64,000 nucleotides of DNA, from NCBI RefSeq assembly GCF_001659605.2, contig NC_035169.2:5632110-5696109 (forward strand), written 5' to 3'. Source of the DNA: Manihot esculenta (lineage: Eukaryota > Streptophyta > Magnoliopsida > Malpighiales > Euphorbiaceae). This document shows, piece after piece, positions 58,407 to 64,000 of the stretch. Below the pieces are notes generated by a model. It saw only the letters and a program-made list of their open reading frames with translations, did no database searches and was not told the origin of the DNA. Position 1 is the stretch's first letter. Each line of letters opens with the position of its first letter. The translations under genes were made by a program, and so were the position numbers.

Positions 58407-59450
58407 ATGAGAGGAACTCGTCGATCTGCACGATTGACTGGAGTGCCACCTGAGGATGAGGGCATGAGCGCCCGTCCTCCTACATTGCCTAGGGCAATGT
58501 CTAGTAGGGCTAGCAGAGAAAGAGCAGTAAGAGACCCTAGAAGGTCTCTGGATCTGGGTAGAAGCATATCAGTGAGGGGAACAGTTCAGGGAGGAATGTC
58601 AGAGGACATGGGAGATGATATGGACGTAGAGCAGAGGAGAGATGGCAGTCTGGGAGTTAGTATGTCAGAAGAGGGTATGGGAGAGTCCCAAGGAGGCACT
58701 CAGGCCTCGGGATTTGTTCAGCCACCCCACTACCCACACTTCTCACAAAATCCCGGGTATTCGATGGGAGGTACATCGGATTACCCTAGCTTTACCCCTT
58801 ATCCCACACACATGCCATACCCACCCTACTACCCACCATACCCACAGTACCCAATGTATCCATCCCCACCCTACTATCCAAATCCAGCTGACCCTACCTC
58901 AGAAAATGTTGCACCTCCTCCACCATCAGCAGAACCCACAGTTCCAGCAACCCATATGCCTAAGCCTAGCTCATCTGGTGGGAGCAAGGTCAAGATGACC
59001 GACTACATGAAGCTGGGTGCTCCCCAGTTTGAAACCGGTGATGACCCGTTTGTGTACCTTGAAAGGGTCAAAATGATTACAGATGAGATAGGAGCTGATT
59101 ACAGCAGAGCCATTCAGATGGCTGGGTTCACACTCAAATGTAAAAAGGCCCGTGAGTGGTTTAAGAACTATGTGAGCCCGAGGTTAGACAGCCTATCATG
59201 GGAGGAGTTTGCAAATGAATTTGTAGGATGGGCTTTTCCTGACAGTTCAAGAGAATTGAAGATGATTGAGTTTGAATAGTTAAGGCAGACAGAGGAGATG
59301 AGTGTAGATTAGTACACCGACAGATTCTTGGAGCTGTTGCCGTTTGCAGGGCAAACTCTTGACACAGACCAGAAGAAGTCAAGGAGGTATATCATGAAAC
59401 TTCACTCCAGTTATTCCTCCTTGATCCAGTCCGCAGATAGAGAGAGCTTC
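58407..59450 (+). pseudogene. Tekay-2 gag (interrupted)
   Basis: ATG 58407 begins MRGTRRSARLTGVPP. A Pro/Tyr-rich region (about residues 110-170) precedes the gag domain (DYMKLGAPQFETGDDPFVYL ... GWAFPDSSREL). Unlike Tekay-1 the first 290 codons are open. TAG at 59277-59279 and at 59308-59310 then break the frame. The sequence is cut at 59451 in the middle of the gag domain. Confidence 0.87.
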
Positions 59451-61691
59451 TGTAACGACCCCAAAAAGGACCGTCACCGGCGCTAGGATTCAGGTCGGCT
59501 TAAGGCCGCCAGAACCCGTAGCAAGCCTGCTATACTCTCTGTGTACCTGTAAACCTCATACATGATCATACATTTTCAGTGAAAATAAAACTCTGTTCTG
59601 AACCAAGGCTTAACCTGTGCATGCACTATCTCTGTACTCTGTACTCATGTACTCTGTACTCTGTATCCCTGACTAGAGCTTGCTCTAGATGGGTAACTCA
59701 TACCTGTTAAGCCTGGTTTTCACATACAGGAAAACATATAACATATACAGATCATGTACAAAACATACATCACTAGGTCTAGGTCAAGCAACAACTATTA
59801 CATCTCTTTAATATTACATGTCCACTCTAAGCTAGTACAAATCTCTTTACTCTTCCTGTAATCTGCTGGACTGTCCCTGTACACTGTACACTGAACCTGC
59901 AAAACTGGGGTTAAGGGAGTGGGATGAGCTCTATAGCCCAGTGAGTAGAACAGTAAAACATCTCAGTAAAATATGATCTCATGGAATGCGCCATATCACA
60001 GACAAGCCACATCAAGAGTAAACCTGTCACCACATAGTCCCAGTAACTCTGTGCCAGGGCGTAGAATCGAGCACCTGGTCTTCCTGTCATATATGTATAT
60101 GTGTATATAACACCTGTGAACTTACCATTGCCAGGGCGTAGTCAAAGGCTCCTGGACTTTGCTATACCTGCCAGGGCGTAGTCAAAGGCTCCTGGTCTTT
60201 GCTATACGTGCCAGGGCGTAGTCAAAGGCTCCTGGACTTCCTGTCTGAGACTATTGGATCATTCAGCATTCACTCACATCACCAAATAACAATGCAATGT
60301 AACATATTCGTGAATACTAATGCAATCAACCTATGGCATAAACATGATGCATGAGATATGCTAAAAACAGGTTGTGGTTCAATTAAAAGTCATAAGTTTA
60401 GTTCCACTCACCTCTGGCTATCTGGACTGACTGACTCTGCAGGTTTACCTCTGGAGCAGTACTCACTGCTGCTCTCTCTGGTTCCTCTGGTCTGTAATAC
60501 ATAAAGATTCAAATGAGGGACCAAACTATCGTAAGACTACCTCTTTGAAACTACCCAAGAAAACCCCTTCATCTCACTCTAAAACTCATGTAAAGCAAGC
60601 AAAGGAAAGCTGGACAGAACACTTTCGGCGGCAGATTCGGCGGCCGAATGTCCTCTCCAGAGACGAAACTCAAGCACCTTCGGCGGCCGAATCTCAAGCT
60701 TCGGCGGCCGAACCCTTTCGGGGGCAAGTTTCGGGGGCCAAAACATACTCCAGAGATGAAAGTCTCTAACCTTCGGCGGCACCTTCGGCGGCCGAAGTCC
60801 CCAAACAGAGCCGAACATGCAAAACTCACGGGGCAAGCTGTGGCAGCCAAAGCCACCATGCAAGAGGTTCGGCGGCCGACTGAACTTTCGGCTGCCGAAC
60901 CTGAGTTCATCTAGAACTCAGTTTCAACGACAAACCATCTCCTTCTTTCCTTCAACTTCTGAAACCATGCAAACTTCACCTCCTCAACATACATATACTC
61001 ATGTATATGATCACAGGGGTCCAAGACTAGCTAATAACCCCAAACAACAAATCAAACATAACACATAAACATGTATACATGCATAAAACATCAAAACAAC
61101 CATTAAAAACCTAAGCATGCATCTCCTTCCTCAAATCCCCCTAAAACCTTCAGAAAACATATTCAAGAACATCACTTACCTCCTGTAGTAAGAAACTACA
61201 CACTCTGAACAAGGGAAAACGGATCACCTCCTCTCACACTCTCAAACTCTCTAACTCACTTTTTGCTTCACAACCGTTCTAAACTTGGTGAATGAGCAAA
61301 CTCCTGCATGAGCTGCTCTAAACACTTGCAGAAGAGTCAGCAAAAACGTGGCTAATTCATGGCAAGAATCTGAGGCCAACATCTGTCAAAAGCCATGACT
61401 CAGCTTGGCTGGCCAACTCATCGTCGGCTGCCCAATCACGTGCAAGACCATGCAACATTCGGGGGCCGAACTTCCCTTCGGAAGCCAAACACTTTCGGCG
61501 GCCGAACTTACTTTCGGCGGCCGAACTTGGCTCACCTGCCTTAGGTCATTTCAACTCAAAACTCACTTCCCTTAACCTTCAACCATCTCATAAAACACAT
61601 AATTGCACTTAAGAACATATAACACACTTCGACATCCTGGTTTCCACTGGTAAACAGGAATGCCGACGCCGGACTCTAGCCGGGTATTACA
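59451..61691 (-). repeat. Tekay-3 3' LTR (2241 bp)
   Basis: On the minus strand TGTAATACCCGGCTAG...GGGTCGTTACA. It includes the inverted 3 x 40 bp repeat (about 60129-60240) and many GGCGGCCGAA motifs at 60625-60900 and 61495-61530. The polypurine tract (minus strand AAGGAGGGGAGAA, 61692-61704) abuts it. Confidence 0.9.
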
Positions 61692-61768
61692 TTCTCCCCT
61701 CCTTAAGAACATTCGTCCTCGGATGTTCCTAAAACACACAAAAACAAAACACAAGGAGGAAACAAACC

Positions 61769-64000
61769 TCAAAACAAATATGGATACTGCTGGAGCATAG
61801 ACTCCCGCGTCTCCCATGTGCACTCTTCGAGATTATGGTGGTTCCATAAAACTTTCACCATCGGAATCTCCTTGTTCCTTAGCTGTCTGATCTGCGTGTC
61901 CAGAATCCGCACTGGCTGCTCTATATAGGTGAGATCTGTATGAATCTCCACCTCAGGCTCACTCAGAACCTGATTCGGATCTGACACAAACTGTCGTAGC
62001 ATAGAAACATGAAATACCGGGTGAATTCTCTCCATAGAAGCAGGTAAATCCAGCTTATACGACACATTTCCGATCCTCTGCAACACCTCAAAGGGTCCAA
62101 TGTACCGTGGAGCTAATTTACCTTTCTTCCCAAAACGAACCACTCCTTTCATTGGCGACACTTTCAGCAATACCCAATTACCCTCGTGAAAGTCCAACTG
62201 CTTTCTACGAACGTCTGCATAACTTTTCTGTCTACTCTGTGCTGTCCTGATTCTCTCTCTGATTATGGGCACCATTCTACTGGTAATGTCTACTAACTCT
62301 GGCCCTGCAATAGCCTTCTCTCCTACTTCTTCCCAGCAAACAGGGGATCTGCACTTCCTCCCATATAAGGCTTCATAAGGAGCCATCCCAATGCTAGCAT
62401 GATGACTGTTATTGTAGGCAAACTCTACTAAAGGTAGATGTTGCCTCCAAGAACCGCCAAAATCTAACACACAAAGGCGAAGCATATCCTCTATGGTCTG
62501 GATGGTCCTTTCTGACTGTCCATCAGTCTGTGGGTGGAAAGCAGTACTAAAATCCAATCTCGTGCCTATCGCACTTTGCAGACTCCGCCAAAAGCGAGAG
62601 GTAAACTGAGGTCCTCTGTCTGAAACTATAGATACTGGAACTCCATGTAATCTCACTATCTCATCCAGATAGACCTGTGCCAACTTATCCACAGAATAGT
62701 TACTCCGTACTGGAAGAAAATGAGCAGATTTCGTGAGTCTGTCCACAATCACCCATATCGAGTCTATCCTGTTGGACGCTACTGGTAAACCCACTACAAA
62801 ATCCATGGCTATGTTCTCCCATTTCCACTCTGGAATCGGTAATGGGTTAAGCATTCCGGCTAGTTTCTGATGCTCTAATTTCACCCTCTGACAAACCTCA
62901 CAGGCTGTCACGAACTGCGCCACTTCCTTCTTCATGGCTGGCCACCAATAAACCCTTTTCAGGTCCTGATACATCTTGGTAGCTCCTGGGTGAACACTAT
63001 ACCTCGCATTATGAGCTTCCCTCATAATGTCTTCCTTCACACTGCCCCTATCTGGTACACAAAGTCGACTTCCATAGCGAAGGATCCCTTTATTGTCAAA
63101 TCTGAACTCTGCACTATTGCCTGACTGAACAGTCCTGGCAATTTTCATCAACTCAGGATCCTCGTGCTGTCTCTGAGCTATCTGCTCCAGAAACACAGGT
63201 GTCACTCTCATCTGTGCTATCAACGCACCTGTACCAGACAACTCTAGCTGTAATCCCTCGTCAAAGAGCTTATAAAGCTCCATCACAACTAGTCTCCGCT
63301 CTGCTGCTATATGGGACAAACTGCCTAGTGACTTCCGGCTTAGGGCGTCTGCGACAACATTCGCCTTACCCGGATGATACTGGATCGTACAATCATAATC
63401 ACTGAGCAATTCAACCCACCTTCTTTGCCGCAAATTCAGCTCTCTCTGACTTAAGATGTACTGTAAACTCTTGTGATCAGTGAAGATCTCGCATTTAACC
63501 CCGTAGAGGTAATGCCGCCACATCTTAAGTGCAAAGATAACTGCTGCCATCTCTAGGTCATGGGTAGGGTAATTCAACTCGTGCTTCTTCAACTGTCTCG
63601 AAGCATAAGCTATCACCCTATCACTCTGCATCAATACACAACCCAATCCCACTCGAGATGCATCACAGAACACTGTGAAATCCTCATTACTAACAGGCAG
63701 AGCTAACACTGGTGCTGTGGTTAATCTCCTCTTGAGCTCCTCAAAGCTCTCTTCACACTGGTCTGACCAGATAAACTTCTGGTTCTTCTGAGTCAATTTG
63801 GTCATAGGAGCTGCTATCTTTGAGAAGTTCTGAACGAACCTCCTGTAGTAACCTGCCAGTCCCAGAAAGCTTTTAATCTCAGTCACTGTCGTGGGTCTGG
63901 GCCAGTTAGCTACAGCTTCTATCTTCTTGGGGTCTACCTCAATACCCTCTGCTGATACTACATGTCCCAAGAAGGCAATGCTCCGTAACCAAAACTCACA
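61769..64000 (-). CDS. Tekay-3 pol: RT end, RNase H, integrase, chromodomain-like tail (partial)
   Basis: Open minus-strand frame from the window edge to TGA at 61769-61771, about 743 codons. It starts in the RT thumb ([17 protein letters not shown]). RNase H follows ([28 protein letters not shown]), then integrase with the HPGATK...CEVCQR finger, [21 protein letters not shown] and [11 protein letters not shown]. The tail is chromodomain-like ([16 protein letters not shown] ... [14 protein letters not shown]). It has Trp and Gln codons at the two places where Tekay-1 pol has stops. No frame damage is visible, so the element may still be coding-competent; the RT core and gag are outside the window. 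Confidence 0.9.
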   Translation of the reverse strand, partial: CEFWLRSIAFLGHVVSAEGIEVDPKKIEAVANWPRPTTVTEIKSFLGLAGYYRRFVQNFSKIAAPMTKLTQKNQKFIWSDQCEESFEELKRRLTTAPVLALPVSNEDFTVFCDASRVGLGCVLMQSDRVIAYASRQLKKHELNYPTHDLEMAAVIFALKMWRHYLYGVKCEIFTDHKSLQYILSQRELNLRQRRWVELLSDYDCTIQYHPGKANVVADALSRKSLGSLSHIAAERRLVVMELYKLFDEGLQLELSGTGALIAQMRVTPVFLEQIAQRQHEDPELMKIARTVQSGNSAEFRFDNKGILRYGSRLCVPDRGSVKEDIMREAHNARYSVHPGATKMYQDLKRVYWWPAMKKEVAQFVTACEVCQRVKLEHQKLAGMLNPLPIPEWKWENIAMDFVVGLPVASNRIDSIWVIVDRLTKSAHFLPVRSNYSVDKLAQVYLDEIVRLHGVPVSIVSDRGPQFTSRFWRSLQSAIGTRLDFSTAFHPQTDGQSERTIQTIEDMLRLCVLDFGGSWRQHLPLVEFAYNNSHHASIGMAPYEALYGRKCRSPVCWEEVGEKAIAGPELVDITSRMVPIIRERIRTAQSRQKSYADVRRKQLDFHEGNWVLLKVSPMKGVVRFGKKGKLAPRYIGPFEVLQRIGNVSYKLDLPASMERIHPVFHVSMLRQFVSDPNQVLSEPEVEIHTDLTYIEQPVRILDTQIRQLRNKEIPMVKVLWNHHNLEECTWETRESMLQQYPYLF

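Larger units (their letters stand above)
55801..59450 (+). mobile_element. Tekay-type gypsy element, plus orientation (Tekay-2), interrupted
   Basis: LTR at 55801-58135, iMet primer site at 58139, gag from 58407. It is inserted into the minus-oriented LTR at 55153-55800, and is itself interrupted in gag at 59451 by Tekay-3. The 3' part lies outside the window. Its LTR is divergent from that of Tekay-1 and Tekay-3, so it is a related but different subfamily. Confidence 0.88.
59451..64000 (-). mobile_element. Tekay-type gypsy element, minus orientation (Tekay-3), runs off window
   Basis: Starts TGTAACGACCCC after GCTTC (59446-59450). It has a 3' LTR at 59451-61691, polypurine tract, then pol on the minus strand to the window edge. 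Closely related to Tekay-1 (33370-43082). It is the innermost insertion of the stack and the only one with an uninterrupted pol in view, consistent with being the youngest. Confidence 0.9.

Overview
The window is eukaryotic, from a flowering plant. It is AT-rich, it carries multi-exon genes with GT-AG introns, and it is dominated by nested plant retrotransposons of Copia, Ty3/gypsy Tekay-like, Athila/Tat-like and L1-type LINE families. A woody eudicot such as cassava or another Euphorbiaceae is my best guess, but that is an impression and not a demonstration. No bacterial operon, CRISPR array or tRNA/rRNA gene was seen.

The only host genes I can support are two near-identical copies of a MATE-family transporter of the DTX42/FRD3 citrate-efflux type, at 11601-15859 and 28027-32260, both on the + strand. 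Each can be spliced into 13 coding exons giving an uninterrupted 494-residue protein, and by eye the two differ at one residue (Ser/Pro 170). They lie 16.4 kb apart inside a segmental tandem duplication. The repeating unit is MATE gene, then an antisense LINE, then a Copia element inserted in that LINE at one shared site (target duplication AGCTC), then more LINE, then a CACTA-like DNA transposon, then the next MATE gene. Three copies of the same Copia insertion are visible (866-5040, 17726-23333, 44173-55152 interrupted). The array therefore probably extends beyond both window edges.

Layout: 1-865 solo-LTR-like insertion in Copia copy 1; 866-5040 Copia copy 1; 5041-10284 LINE and CACTA-like sequence, itself duplicated in tandem (units A and B); 10285-16577 MATE copy 1 and flanks; 16578-17725 LINE; 17726-23333 Copia copy 2 with two later LTR-type insertions; 23334-26765 LINE, CACTA unit C and LINE ORF1; 26708-33369 MATE copy 2 and flanks; 33370-43082 a complete Tekay-like gypsy element with 2.24 kb LTRs; 43083-44172 LINE; 44173-64000 Copia copy 3. 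Copy 3 was broken by an 8.95 kb Athila/Tat-like element (44935-53888) that lacks reverse transcriptase, and by a stack of three Tekay-type insertions (55153, 55801, 59451) running off the window.

By eye the MATE copies are almost identical from about 10.6 to 15.39 kb, introns included, while the flanking repeats differ by a few percent. This points to recent homogenisation, a younger event, or an assembly/haplotype artefact. I did not find a convincing new biological system. The most interesting material is the structure and history of the MATE array, and some unusual retroelement derivatives.
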